Assembly: GCA_946415365.1 (NCBI GenBank)
Contig: CAMKSE010000026.1
Coordinates: 1 to 46,452 of the forward strand
Direction of reading: 5' to 3'
Origin: an uncultured Prevotellaceae bacterium
GTDB taxonomy: Bacteria > Bacteroidota > Bacteroidia > Bacteroidales > Bacteroidaceae
Length of the DNA: 46,452 bases
Part shown: positions 7,302-16,067 of the stretch, in pieces
How the letters are laid out: every line of letters begins with the position of its first letter
Position numbering within the stretch: the first letter of the stretch is position 1
Position numbers and translations under genes: made by a program
Notes under the pieces: model-generated
What the model was told of the DNA's origin: nothing
Seen by the model: only the letters and a program-made list of their open reading frames with translations
Database searches by the model: none

Positions 7302-8455
7302 AGAAACAAATTGCGATACTCGGTTCTACAGGATCCATTGGAACCCAGGCATTGGAGGTCATCAGAGAACACTCTGACCTTTATGAGGTATATTGTCTGA
7401 CAGCCAACAATCAAGTGGAGTTGCTGGCTAAACAAGCCCATCAGTTCAGGCCTGCGGCTGTGGTCATCGCCAACGAACAACGTTATGACGAACTGAAACG
7501 GCTGATGAGTGACCTGCCTGATGTGAAGGTATATGCTGGTGCGAAAGCACTCGACGAAATAGTGGAAGCCGGTCCCATCAACATGGTACTCACTGCCATG
7601 GTGGGCTTCGCCGGTCTCTCCCCCACCATCCATGCCATAAAGGCTCGTAAGACCATCTGCCTGGCCAACAAGGAGACGCTCGTGGTAGCCGGACAGCTGA
7701 TTTGCGACCTCGCCATCGGTTATCATGCGCCGATACTTCCCGTCGACAGCGAACACTCTGCTATCTTCCAGAGTCTTGTAGGCGAAGACAAAAACCGCAT
7801 TGAGAAGATTCTGCTCACTGCCAGCGGTGGTCCATTCCGTCTGAAGTCTATGGAAGAGATTGCCCATGTAACAAAGGCCGATGCCTTGAAACACCCGACA
7901 TGGAACATGGGTGCCAAGATTACAATCGACTCAGCCTCAATGATGAACAAGGGTTTCGAGGTGATTGAGGCGAAATGGCTCTTTGGTGTTGAGGCCAGTC
8001 AGATTCAAGTACTTGTCCATCCGCAGAGTGTTGTACACAGTGCTGTTCAGTTTGAGGACGGTAGTGTGAAGGCCCAGCTAGGTGTGCCTGATATGCGTCT
8101 GCCTATCCAATACGCCTTCTCCTACCCGAAGCGTCTGTCACTCTCCAGTGACCGCCTTGACCTATTCCAACATCCTTTGGAGTTCTTCGAGCCCGACCTG
8201 AAGAAATTCCGCTGTTTGGCCCTCGCCTTTGAGGCCATCGACCGTGGTGGAAACATGCCTTGCATCGTCAATGCAGCTAATGAGATTGTAAACCGTGGAT
8301 TCCTGGAAGACCAGTGCGGTTTCCTCCAGATGGCCGACATCATAGAAGAGACCATGGGGCGCACAACCTTCCTCAAGACACCTTCATACGATGACCTCAT
8401 CCACACAGATAAGGAGGCTCGCCGCATTGCCACAGAACTGATGACAAAAAGGTAA
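7298..8455 (+). CDS. dxr: 1-deoxy-D-xylulose 5-phosphate reductoisomerase
   Basis: A 385-aa enzyme of the MEP isoprenoid pathway that converts DXP to 2-C-methylerythritol 4-phosphate with NADPH. It shows the N-terminal nucleotide-binding motif GSTGSIGTQALEVI, the metal/substrate segment PVDSEHSA, the flexible-loop region with HPTWNMG and IDSASMMNKG, and HPQSVVHS. Its ATG overlaps the rimM stop. A short A-rich stretch with repeated GGTAAAAA units separates it from rseP. MEP products feed undecaprenyl phosphate, which links it to the neighbouring murA. Confidence 0.97.
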   Translation: MKKQIAILGSTGSIGTQALEVIREHSDLYEVYCLTANNQVELLAKQAHQFRPAAVVIANEQRYDELKRLMSDLPDVKVYAGAKALDEIVEAGPINMVLTAMVGFAGLSPTIHAIKARKTICLANKETLVVAGQLICDLAIGYHAPILPVDSEHSAIFQSLVGEDKNRIEKILLTASGGPFRLKSMEEIAHVTKADALKHPTWNMGAKITIDSASMMNKGFEVIEAKWLFGVEASQIQVLVHPQSVVHSAVQFEDGSVKAQLGVPDMRLPIQYAFSYPKRLSLSSDRLDLFQHPLEFFEPDLKKFRCLALAFEAIDRGGNMPCIVNAANEIVNRGFLEDQCGFLQMADIIEETMGRTTFLKTPSYDDLIHTDKEARRIATELMTKR

Positions 8456-8487
8456 AAAAAGTAAAAAGGTAAAAAAGGTAAAAAGAT
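8450..8487 (+). repeat. Short A-rich GGTAAAAA-type repeat between dxr and rseP
   Basis: The 3' end of dxr and the gap to rseP consist of four imperfect 8-9-nt units of GTAAAAAG. The dxr stop codon lies inside the repeat. A similar run occurs near 11351-11376. Confidence 0.7.
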
Positions 8488-8488
8488 T

Positions 8489-9889
8489 ATGGATATTTTT
8501 CTGATAAGACTATTACAATTCATGCTGGCCATAGGCCTGCTGGTGCTGCTCCATGAGGGTGGCCACTTCTTTTTCGCCAAGCTCTTTGGCGTTCGTGTAG
8601 ACAAATTCTACCTCTTTTTCGATCCCAGTATCTGGAAGTGGGATGGAAGTCTCTTTAAGTTCAAACCCAAAAATAGCGATACGCAGTATGGTGTGGGCTG
8701 GCTGCCTTTAGGTGGCTATTGTAAGATAGCCGGCATGATTGACGAGAGTTTCGACACCGAACAGATGAAACAGCCCGAACAGCCTTGGGAGTTCCGTGCG
8801 AAACCAGCCTGGCAGCGTCTGCTGATCATGATTGGCGGCGTACTCGTGAACTTCCTCCTCGCACTGTTCATCTATGCCATGATCCTCTTCCACTGGGGCG
8901 ACACTTACATCCCAGTGAAGGAAATGACACTGGGTATGAAGTTCAACACCGAGGCCAAGGCCTTAGGTTTCAAGGACGGTGATATCCTCATTGGCACAGA
9001 CCAAGGTGAATTCAAGGACTTCTCCGCTGACCTCTATCGTGACATCTCTGAGGCCAAGCGCGTCGACTTGATACGCGATGGGAAGAAGATGAGTCTCACC
9101 CTTCCCGGAGACCTTAACCTCTTAGGCATGCTCAAGGCAGAGCCCTCATTCGTACGTCCACTGATCCCCGCAGTGATCGATAGTGTGATGGCCGACAGCC
9201 CTGCTGCTGAGATAGGACTCCAAAAGAATGACAAGATTGTTGCCTTCAACGGTAAGACCATCGACTCTTATAACGAATTCACCGACCAGATAGGCATCCT
9301 CGATGACATAATGACCGGAGCCAAGACACAAGCTGACAGCCTGAAGATACGCACAGCCACCATCGTTGTCTCGAGAAGTGATGAGAGTGGAGTCATGCGT
9401 GAGGACACCCTTGCCGTTACCCTCACCCCCGACCTCAAGATTGGCTTCTATGTGAAGACATTAGCAGGCATCTATGAGCCCTACACCCGTGAGTATGGTT
9501 TCTTTGAAAGCATACCCGCAGGCATCAAATATGGCTGGAATGTGTTGGCGGGCTACGTGAACGACATGAAATATGTCTTTACAGCTGACGGAGCCAAATC
9601 ACTTGGAGGCTTCGGAGCCATTGGCAGTCTCTTCCCCCCGATGTGGGACTGGTACATGTTCTGGAAGATGACCGCCTTCCTCTCCATCATCCTCGCCTTC
9701 ATGAACATCCTGCCCATCCCGGCCCTCGATGGCGGACATGTGCTGTTCCTCATTTACGAGATGGTCACTCGTCGCAAACCCTCTGAGACCTTCATGATAC
9801 GTGCTGAGTATGTCGGCTTCGGCATTCTGATACTCCTCATGGTCGTGGCGAACCTGAACGATATCCTACGATGGTTAGGATATATGTAA
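8489..9889 (+). CDS. rseP: RIP metalloprotease RseP (site-2 protease)
   Basis: A 466-aa multi-pass inner-membrane protease. The first TM helix carries the zinc motif HExxH (LLHEGGHFFFAKLFGV, about residues 20-35). A PDZ-like domain lies centrally (ADSPAAEIGLQKNDKIVAFNGK), and the C-terminal membrane part has the NxxPxxxLDGG motif (MNILPIPALDGGHVL). Site-2 proteases cut membrane-embedded anti-sigma factors. The putative anti-sigma at 2302 is one conceivable substrate, but nothing here proves that. Its 3' end overlaps convergent comEC by 53 bp. Confidence 0.95.
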   Translation: MDIFLIRLLQFMLAIGLLVLLHEGGHFFFAKLFGVRVDKFYLFFDPSIWKWDGSLFKFKPKNSDTQYGVGWLPLGGYCKIAGMIDESFDTEQMKQPEQPWEFRAKPAWQRLLIMIGGVLVNFLLALFIYAMILFHWGDTYIPVKEMTLGMKFNTEAKALGFKDGDILIGTDQGEFKDFSADLYRDISEAKRVDLIRDGKKMSLTLPGDLNLLGMLKAEPSFVRPLIPAVIDSVMADSPAAEIGLQKNDKIVAFNGKTIDSYNEFTDQIGILDDIMTGAKTQADSLKIRTATIVVSRSDESGVMREDTLAVTLTPDLKIGFYVKTLAGIYEPYTREYGFFESIPAGIKYGWNVLAGYVNDMKYVFTADGAKSLGGFGAIGSLFPPMWDWYMFWKMTAFLSIILAFMNILPIPALDGGHVLFLIYEMVTRRKPSETFMIRAEYVGFGILILLMVVANLNDILRWLGYM

Positions 9890-11327
9890 GGCTGAAGATG
9901 ACCACATAGATCATCGCGGTCTGCAGTACCGAAGGATGAAGTGCCTCAATACTCGCTCCTGGCCAGGCAGCAATCTGTCCCAGAACGGTATTGAGACATT
10001 TCACTATATATAATAATAGGTACGCGAGGGAAGGGAATACAAGCACTACAGGCGACAGCCAAAGGATGAGCGTAGCAGCAGGGATGACGATCAGGTTTGT
10101 CAGTAGAAAGTAACAGGAAAACCTTCCGAAATAATAGGCTATCAGTGGGGCGACCCCTATCTGTGCTGCACACGACACGGCGACCATCGACCAGATCCAG
10201 CGCAGGGTTTGATGAGAGAGCAGATACGTCATGGAGAACACCCTCATCATCAGTGGCGTCAGGACAAGGATAGCAAACACCGCCATAAAAGACATCTGGA
10301 ACCCCACGTCATAGAGCGACAGAGGATTGAGTACCAGCATCACGAGGGCCGTGAATGCCAGGGTATTGACTGTCATCTTCTCTCGATGCCCCAGCGACAA
10401 CAGTGCATATACTGTGAGCATCGTGGCAGAACGAACGACGCTGGTGGACATCCCCACAAGAAACACGAATGCCCAGATACAGAGCACAATCAGCATCTGT
10501 GAGACCATGTGCCATCGTCGTCCGACGATCAATAACGATAACAACGTATAGATGATGCCCAGATGCAGGCCACTCAGCGCCAGGATATGCGAGGCACCCG
10601 TCACGGCATAAACATCCCGGAGTTCCTGTGTCAAGGCCGACTTATCGCCCAAGACCATGGCAGACACAACTGCCTGTGCATCCCTGTCAATTTGGTCAGT
10701 CCTAATACGGGCAAGGAGCCGACTGCGCAGCTTCAGGAAATACAACTTCGTGCGTTCCAGTCGTGAGAGGTTCAGCAACGACACTTGTGCCTTCCGCCAT
10801 TTCCTACTACTGACAAAGGTGCTGCCTGTAAAGCCATGAACCTCCAGATAGCGGCGATAGTCGAAAGAGCCGATGTGCCAGTCACTGTTCTCCCGAATTT
10901 GCGATTGGATGTGCAGACCGTCACCAACCTGCAGACTGCGGCTCCACTCATCCTTATACAGATAGCACTTCAGCTTCCGGCCGCTGTTAGTCAGCATCAC
11001 ATCCACCGCCATCGTCTTTGGTTTCTCTAAAGGTTCGCTCAGCACAACGGCTTCAAACCGAACCTCCCCTTCCGGCCATACCGTCTGAAGTTGCACCTTC
11101 TGCCGCTGCATCAGCAAAGCCCCCAATACAACAAAGCTCAACGCAATCACCACCGACTGCACCTGAGCATGACGCCATAAGAACAAAGCAATAACTACAA
11201 TGCCCATGAATACAGGTAGTATCGGTACTGACAACGGCAGATGATCCCCCATGACAATCCCCGCCATCAGACAGATGGCAAGTCGCAACAATGGAACACA
11301 CGCTAAGGCATTGCTCTTCATATTCAT
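9837..11327 (-). CDS. comEC: ComEC/Rec2-family DNA uptake channel, lacking the metallo-beta-lactamase domain
   Basis: A 496-aa polytopic inner-membrane protein. An N-terminal soluble ComEC_N-type region (about 70-180, with WHIGSFDYRRYLEVHGFTGS) is followed by the competence domain (AQAVVSAMVLGDKSALTQELRDVYAVTGASHILALSGLHLG...) and several TM helices. It ends without the C-terminal beta-lactamase-like domain found in long ComEC proteins. ComEC imports single-stranded DNA. ATG 11327 is chosen because the -7 box lies at 11349-11342; a second ATG is at 11321. Its 3' end overlaps rseP on the other strand. Confidence 0.88.
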   Translation of the reverse strand: MNMKSNALACVPLLRLAICLMAGIVMGDHLPLSVPILPVFMGIVVIALFLWRHAQVQSVVIALSFVVLGALLMQRQKVQLQTVWPEGEVRFEAVVLSEPLEKPKTMAVDVMLTNSGRKLKCYLYKDEWSRSLQVGDGLHIQSQIRENSDWHIGSFDYRRYLEVHGFTGSTFVSSRKWRKAQVSLLNLSRLERTKLYFLKLRSRLLARIRTDQIDRDAQAVVSAMVLGDKSALTQELRDVYAVTGASHILALSGLHLGIIYTLLSLLIVGRRWHMVSQMLIVLCIWAFVFLVGMSTSVVRSATMLTVYALLSLGHREKMTVNTLAFTALVMLVLNPLSLYDVGFQMSFMAVFAILVLTPLMMRVFSMTYLLSHQTLRWIWSMVAVSCAAQIGVAPLIAYYFGRFSCYFLLTNLIVIPAATLILWLSPVVLVFPSLAYLLLYIVKCLNTVLGQIAAWPGASIEALHPSVLQTAMIYVVIFSLTYILTIVGYRSGSPRP

Positions 11328-11341
11328 CAGATTTAATGCTG

Positions 11342-11349
11342 CAAAGATA
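11342..11349 (-). promoter_or_regulatory. -7 promoter box of comEC
   Basis: TATCTTTG on the minus strand, 14 nt before the comEC ATG. No clear -33 TTTG. It is back-to-back with the TerC-family promoter. Confidence 0.6.
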
Positions 11350-11387
11350 ATAAAAAAAGGTAAAAGTAAAAAGTGAAAACAGAAAAA

Positions 11388-11419
11388 TTTGCTGCCAAAC
11401 AGGATTTTTTGTACCTTTG
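11388..11419 (+). promoter_or_regulatory. Promoter of the TerC-family gene
   Basis: TTTG (11388-11391), a 20-bp spacer and TACCTTTG (11412-11419) match the Bacteroidetes consensus well. The ATG at 11428 is only 8 nt after the box, so the mRNA leader would be about 5 nt. Confidence 0.8.
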
Positions 11420-11427
11420 CAGTCGAT

Positions 11428-12402
11428 ATGGAAATGATTGTAATGCCCATGTGGGCGTGGATATTGTTCTATGTGCTGGTGATCGTGATGCTGATGATCG
11501 ACCTGAAGTCGTTCGGCAAAAAAGGCCAGCACGAGGTGGGCGTCTCTGAGGCCCTGAAGATGACAACGGTGTGGATTGTCGTGTCACTGCTGTTCTGTGC
11601 AGGCATCTACTTCTTCTACCCTGGTGACTCGCATGAGAAAGCCTTGGAGTTCCTGGCAGGCTATCTGATTGAGAAGTCGCTGTCCATGGACAATCTCTTC
11701 GTGTTCCTCATGCTCTTTTCCTTCTTTGGTGTCCAACGCAAATACCAGCACGAGGTACTTTTCTGGGGCATCATCGGAGCCTTAGTCCTGCGCAGTTTCT
11801 TCATCTTCGCAGGCACAGCCGTGATTGCCCGCTTTGAGTGGGTATTAGGCCTTTTCGGACTTTTCCTCATCTATACCGGCATCAAGATGTTCTGGCACAA
11901 GGGGGACGAACACGTCGATCCCTCCAGGAATGTCTTCGTGAAAGTGTTCAAGCGTTTCTTCCCCGTCACCGACCAGATGCATGATGACAAGTTCTTCATC
12001 AAGGAGACCAGAAAACGAGGTGACAAGGAGACAGGAGAACGATGGTTGGCAACGCCTCTGTTCATTGCCCTGATCGTGATTGAGACCACCGACGTGGCCT
12101 TTGCCGTCGACTCGATCCCAGCAGTGTTCTCCGTATCAAGAGACCCGTTCATCGTGCTGACCTCAAATATCTTCGCCATTTTAGGACTTCGTGCACTCTA
12201 CTTTGCCCTGGCCGCCATAGCCAAATACTTCACTTATCTGAAATACGGCCTTGGCATCATCCTCAGTTTCGTGGGTATCAAGATGCTGCTGGAGGTATTA
12301 TGGGGCATCGAAGTGTCAACACCCCTCTCCCTGGCCTTTATTTTCGTAGTCCTGGCCCTCTCAATGCTCGCAGGCAGGAAAACTATAAACAATAAACAAT
12401 AA
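11428..12402 (+). CDS. TerC/Alx-family integral membrane protein
   Basis: A 324-aa polytopic membrane protein of the TerC/Alx family. Signature segments are GYLIEKSLSMDNLFVFLMLFSFF and VIETTDVAFAVDSIPAVFSVS, whose acidic residues within membrane helices are thought to coordinate metal. Family members are linked to manganese export or metal homeostasis and to secretion-coupled metalation. The longer frame start at 11389 lies inside the promoter, so ATG 11428 (or nearby in-frame ATGs at 11434, 11443 and 11449) is the start. The last residues (TINNKQ) and the stop codon are encoded by the heptad array that begins at 12380. Confidence 0.9.
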   Translation: MEMIVMPMWAWILFYVLVIVMLMIDLKSFGKKGQHEVGVSEALKMTTVWIVVSLLFCAGIYFFYPGDSHEKALEFLAGYLIEKSLSMDNLFVFLMLFSFFGVQRKYQHEVLFWGIIGALVLRSFFIFAGTAVIARFEWVLGLFGLFLIYTGIKMFWHKGDEHVDPSRNVFVKVFKRFFPVTDQMHDDKFFIKETRKRGDKETGERWLATPLFIALIVIETTDVAFAVDSIPAVFSVSRDPFIVLTSNIFAILGLRALYFALAAIAKYFTYLKYGLGIILSFVGIKMLLEVLWGIEVSTPLSLAFIFVVLALSMLAGRKTINNKQ

Positions 12403-12456
12403 ACTATAAACAATAAACTATAAACTATAAACAACAAACTGTAAACAATAAACTCA
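12380..12456 (+). repeat. Heptad array AAACTAT, 11 units
   Basis: Eleven contiguous, exactly phased 7-nt units (AAACTAT, AAACAAT, AAACAAC, AAACTGT and AAACTCA variants). The array starts inside the TerC-family gene, provides its C-terminus and stop, and ends 6 nt before the M20 ATG. Confidence 0.95.
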
Positions 12457-12462
12457 ATAATA

Positions 12463-13527
12463 ATGGATACTAAAAGCTACACCAATGATGCCGTAAGGCT
12501 GCTGAAGGAACTGATTGCCATTCCTTCCGTCAGTAGGGACGAGACACTCGCAGCCGACAAACTCGCTTCTTATCTTGACCTCTGGCAACTGCCCTACGGA
12601 CGTGAGGGCAACAACCTCTGGGTGGGTTGTCAGGACTGGGATAACAACCGCAAGACCGTCATGCTCAATGCCCACATCGACACCGTGAAACCTGTCAGCA
12701 CCTGGTCACGCGATCCCTTCACCCCATCACAGGAGGGTGATCTGCTCTACGGTCTGGGAGCCAATGACTGTGGTGGTGGTCTGGTGTCACTGCTACAGGT
12801 CTACCGTATCATGCTCCATCAGCCCCGCAACTACAACATCCTCTGGGTGGCCTCTGCCGAAGAGGAGGTCTCTGGCGAAGATGGTTTCAGTCGTGTGCTG
12901 CCTCTGTTGCCACCCGTCGATGTGGCCATCATCGGAGAACCCACAGGCATGCAGCCAGCCATAGCCGAAAAAGGTCTGATGGTCATCGACGGCTATGCAT
13001 ACGGCAAGTCAGGCCATGCCGCCAGAAACGAGGGTGTTAACGCCATCTACGAGGCCCTTGACGATCTTGTATGGCTGCGTGACTACAGTTTCCGTAAGGT
13101 AAGTCCGCTTTTAGGCGCCACGAAGTTGACAGTGACCGTCATAGAGAGCGGCACCCAACACAACGTCGTCCCCGACCTGCTCCACTTCGTCATTGATGTG
13201 CGCACCAACGAGTTTTACCAGAATGAGTTTGTCTTTGAGTTCCTTCGCAAGAAGATGAAACACTGCAAGCTGCAGGCCCGTTCCTTCCGTCTCCACTCCT
13301 CCGGAATCGCGGAGGATCATCCTCTGGTCAGACGCTGTGTCGATCGTGGCATGAAACCCTTCGGTTCCCCCACACTGAGTGACCAGGCACTGATGCCATT
13401 CCCCTCGTTGAAACTGGGCCCGGGTGAGTCTTCCCGTTCCCATGCTGCTGATGAATTTATAAGGATTTCTGAGATTCTGCAGGCCATCGACACATACGTC
13501 AGCCTGCTGGAAGGCCTAACGCTGTAG
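12463..13527 (+). CDS. M20-family metallohydrolase (probable N-acetylornithine-type deacetylase)
   Basis: A 354-aa M20 amidohydrolase with the dinuclear-zinc ligands in order: H71 and D73 (NAHIDTV), D102 (GANDCGGG), the general-base pair in AEEEVSGEDG (about 133-135) and GEPTGM. A dimerisation/lid domain lies centrally. Length and pattern fit the ArgE-like acetylornithine or succinylornithine deacetylases of Bacteroidetes, which would make it an arginine biosynthesis enzyme. No other arg gene is nearby, so a peptidase-like substrate remains possible. It is separated from the TerC-family gene by the heptad array and overlaps the convergent EnvC-like gene by 12 bp. Confidence 0.8.
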   Translation: MDTKSYTNDAVRLLKELIAIPSVSRDETLAADKLASYLDLWQLPYGREGNNLWVGCQDWDNNRKTVMLNAHIDTVKPVSTWSRDPFTPSQEGDLLYGLGANDCGGGLVSLLQVYRIMLHQPRNYNILWVASAEEEVSGEDGFSRVLPLLPPVDVAIIGEPTGMQPAIAEKGLMVIDGYAYGKSGHAARNEGVNAIYEALDDLVWLRDYSFRKVSPLLGATKLTVTVIESGTQHNVVPDLLHFVIDVRTNEFYQNEFVFEFLRKKMKHCKLQARSFRLHSSGIAEDHPLVRRCVDRGMKPFGSPTLSDQALMPFPSLKLGPGESSRSHAADEFIRISEILQAIDTYVSLLEGLTL

Positions 13528-15159
13528 CCACCCCTCGGGATTCAGTTTGGTGTTGCCCTTACGCAACTGGAATTGCATCATACCCTCTGGACCGACCCTT
13601 CCGATGGTCTGTCGGGCACTCACCTTCTGTCCGCTGCTCACAGTCACAGAGGCGAGGTCACAATACACGGACAGGTATGAGCCATGCTTGATGATGACCA
13701 CCGTCGTACCGTAATACCCAAACACCGTACTGACCACACCATCGTAGATGCAGCGCACTGCCGCACCGGGTTGTCCCTTGATGTCAATGCCTTTCTTGTC
13801 GAGGGTGACATGACCCTTCACGTCTGTCACCGTATTCGTTCCAAAACGATGAACGATCTTATAACTCCCCGTGATAGGCATCGGCAGTCGGCCTCGGTTA
13901 TTCTCGAAACTGCCACTGAGTCTCAGGTCCTCTGCAGGCACCGTGATTTTGGTCTCCACTGGCTTGCTGGCCTCGGCCATCTCCTTCTTGTGCGCCCTGG
14001 CAGCCTCTTCAGCTTTCCGTTCAGCCTCTCTTCGGGCGTTCTCTGCCTCTCTGGCAGCCCGCTCTGCCCTGGCCTTCTCTTCTGCATTCTTCTTGGCAGC
14101 GGCCCTGGCCTCTGCCTTAGCCTTCTCTTCCAGAGCCTTAGCCTCAGCGATGCGTCTGGCATTCTCTTTGGCAGCAGCCTCTGCGGCAGCCTTCTTCCTG
14201 GCCAGTTCCTCCGCCCGTTTCTTGGCAGCCTCAGCTTCTGCCTTACGCCTGGCCTCCGCCTCAGCCTTAGCCTTCGCACGGGCAATCTCCTCGGCAATCA
14301 TCTTGTCGATACGGGCATTCAGATCGGCATCACGCTTTTTCTGTTGGTCTATGATGCCTTTGATGGCCTTCTGCTGTTTCTTCAGCGAACTGACCATGTT
14401 CTGCTGTTCCACCTGTTTGTTCTCCAGCGACCGTTTCTCCTGCTCGCCTCTGTATAGCAGGTCGTCCTTCAACCGCTTCGTGCTCTTCAGCTCATTAAAG
14501 GCCTCACTCACCTGTTTCTGCATCGACAGCACAGCCTCACCCTGTGCCTGCTGGTAGGAGGCATATTCCCTGACGAAGCGCAGTCTGCGGTACATCTGTG
14601 TGAAGTTTTTGGCACTGAAGACGAACATCAGGCGGTCCTGTATGTTCCTGTTGCGATGCATATACCGCATCGACTTCTCGAAACGTTTCTTGCGTTCTTT
14701 CAGTTCATTGCGGAGAGTAGTCAACTGGTTCTCCAACACATGTATATCCCCGTCGAGCCTGGTGATATCCTGCCGGATGGTGTCAATGGTCTTACGCTTA
14801 TCGGCAATCTCATTATTGATGACCATCAAGTTCTGCAGCCTTTTCTTTACATCGCGCTCATTGGCCTTCAAGCGACGTTCCTGTTCCTGTATTTCTTTGC
14901 GCACCTGAGCCTGCTCGTTCTTCAGCGACTTGACGGTCACCTCGGGCTTTGCTGCCCTCTTGGTCTTATTGGTGGTCTTGCCGGTTTTAGCGGTTTTCCT
15001 GGTATTTCCTGTCTTAACGGTCTTGCCGGTCCTCTTAGCAGGTACACTACGCTGTTTTGTGGTGGTTGTCCGTTTCTGCACAACAGCCTTTTTGTGATGC
15101 TGCGCAGGGACAACTGCCACGAAACAAGCCAGGACCCAAAGGACAAGCAGTCTCTTCAC
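13516..15159 (-). CDS. EnvC-like murein hydrolase activator with degenerate LytM domain
   Basis: A 547-aa protein starting with GTG. It has a signal peptide (1-19), a Lys/Thr-rich basic segment (20-75), a long coiled coil (about 76-290), a ~100-residue Ala/Glu/Lys/Arg-rich helix (about 290-395) and a C-terminal LytM/M23 domain (about 430-547). The metallopeptidase ligands are missing: the usual HxxxD His is replaced (DKKGIDIKG), YAHL is YCDL, and the final HxH is MQF. It should therefore activate amidases, as E. coli EnvC does, rather than cut peptidoglycan itself. It is the last gene of the dut operon and is preceded by a heptad array. Confidence 0.88.
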   Translation of the reverse strand: MKRLLVLWVLACFVAVVPAQHHKKAVVQKRTTTTKQRSVPAKRTGKTVKTGNTRKTAKTGKTTNKTKRAAKPEVTVKSLKNEQAQVRKEIQEQERRLKANERDVKKRLQNLMVINNEIADKRKTIDTIRQDITRLDGDIHVLENQLTTLRNELKERKKRFEKSMRYMHRNRNIQDRLMFVFSAKNFTQMYRRLRFVREYASYQQAQGEAVLSMQKQVSEAFNELKSTKRLKDDLLYRGEQEKRSLENKQVEQQNMVSSLKKQQKAIKGIIDQQKKRDADLNARIDKMIAEEIARAKAKAEAEARRKAEAEAAKKRAEELARKKAAAEAAAKENARRIAEAKALEEKAKAEARAAAKKNAEEKARAERAAREAENARREAERKAEEAARAHKKEMAEASKPVETKITVPAEDLRLSGSFENNRGRLPMPITGSYKIVHRFGTNTVTDVKGHVTLDKKGIDIKGQPGAAVRCIYDGVVSTVFGYYGTTVVIIKHGSYLSVYCDLASVTVSSGQKVSARQTIGRVGPEGMMQFQLRKGNTKLNPEGWLQR

Positions 15160-15164
15160 TCCCT

Positions 15165-15213
15165 AAACTATAGACACTAAACTATAAACTCTAAACTATA
15201 AACTACAAATTAG
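15165..15213 (-). repeat. Heptad array, 7 units
   Basis: On the plus strand it reads AAACTAT-AGACACT-AAACTAT-AAACTCT-AAACTAT-AAACTAC-AAATTAG in exact 7-nt phase. It fills the gap between the DUF4292 and EnvC-like genes, and the DUF4292 stop lies at its right end. Confidence 0.9.
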
Positions 15214-16067
15214 AGCGACATAAACCGTCTTAGAATCTCGTCTACTGACACTTCACGGTATTTGTTTGAGATCTCCGTACGTGTCTCCCACTCCGTCTCA
15301 GCACCGATATAGCTCAGCGTCATACCGAGTTTAACCTCCTTCTCCTTTGTCGTCAGCGTAATGGCCGACTTCCTCGGAAAGAGACTCTTGTTGAGTTTCT
15401 CAAACTGGTCGTAGTCCCAGTTCAACTGTGAGTTGCCATTGAAGCGGTCCTTATACAGGATGTTTGCCATCTTTATGATGGCATCGTTTCTGCTGGCAAG
15501 CCAACTGTAGTCCATCTTCCCTTGCTCGAGACTGATGATCATATCGTCACCGCTATCCAGAAGGTTGTAGTCAGCGATGGAATCGGTCGCATGCTTCTCC
15601 ACGGTCACGACGCTGGGACGGAACAGCTCGTTCCAGAACAGCGACTGCAAGGTGCTGAAGGTGATTCCACTGTTACGCAGGAAATCCACCGACATCCAGG
15701 GAGCCTTCAGGTACTGCTTGTTGATACGGTCCATGATGAGCACATAGTCCTTCGTCAACTCGATGCGACCAGCCTCCACAAATCCGAATGCCATCAGTTG
15801 AAGTCTGATGACGTCATCACGTTTCATCTTCAGGTTACCGGTGAGTGTAAGCTTCTGTTGACCTACCTCCACCGAGAACTTAACCTTTGAAGTGAGGAAC
15901 TTTGTGGTCTGCGCACGGTCATTGACACGAGCGATAAAGTCGATTTTCGACTGCATCTCTGGCGTAATGGGTGCTTCTTCCTTAACCACCTTCTTGCGCG
16001 ATCCGCATGCTGTAAACACTAACGGCAATGCCACTACGGCAACTTTCAAAAAACTGTTCAGTTTCAT
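15210..16067 (-). CDS. DUF4292 lipoprotein
   Basis: A 285-aa protein with a lipobox (LVFTAC, Cys21), so an envelope lipoprotein. The mature region has the DUF4292 pattern: strand-rich, with KVKFSVEVGQQKLTLTGNLKMKRDDVIRLQLMAFGFVEAGRIELT. This is reminiscent of LolA/LolB-like open beta-barrels that carry lipid. Its ATG overlaps the stop of the TPR gene by 4 nt, and it precedes the EnvC-like gene, an arrangement suggesting shared work at the cell envelope. The lipid-carrier idea is inference from fold resemblance only. Confidence 0.86.
   Translation of the reverse strand: MKLNSFLKVAVVALPLVFTACGSRKKVVKEEAPITPEMQSKIDFIARVNDRAQTTKFLTSKVKFSVEVGQQKLTLTGNLKMKRDDVIRLQLMAFGFVEAGRIELTKDYVLIMDRINKQYLKAPWMSVDFLRNSGITFSTLQSLFWNELFRPSVVTVEKHATDSIADYNLLDSGDDMIISLEQGKMDYSWLASRNDAIIKMANILYKDRFNGNSQLNWDYDQFEKLNKSLFPRKSAITLTTKEKEVKLGMTLSYIGAETEWETRTEISNKYREVSVDEILRRFMSL

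Noticed and set aside
13684..14557. Long plus-strand frames (257 and 228 aa) opposite the EnvC-like gene
   Set aside because: They are shadows of the Ala/Glu/Lys-rich coding region; Ser/Leu/Ala-rich low-complexity products without motifs.
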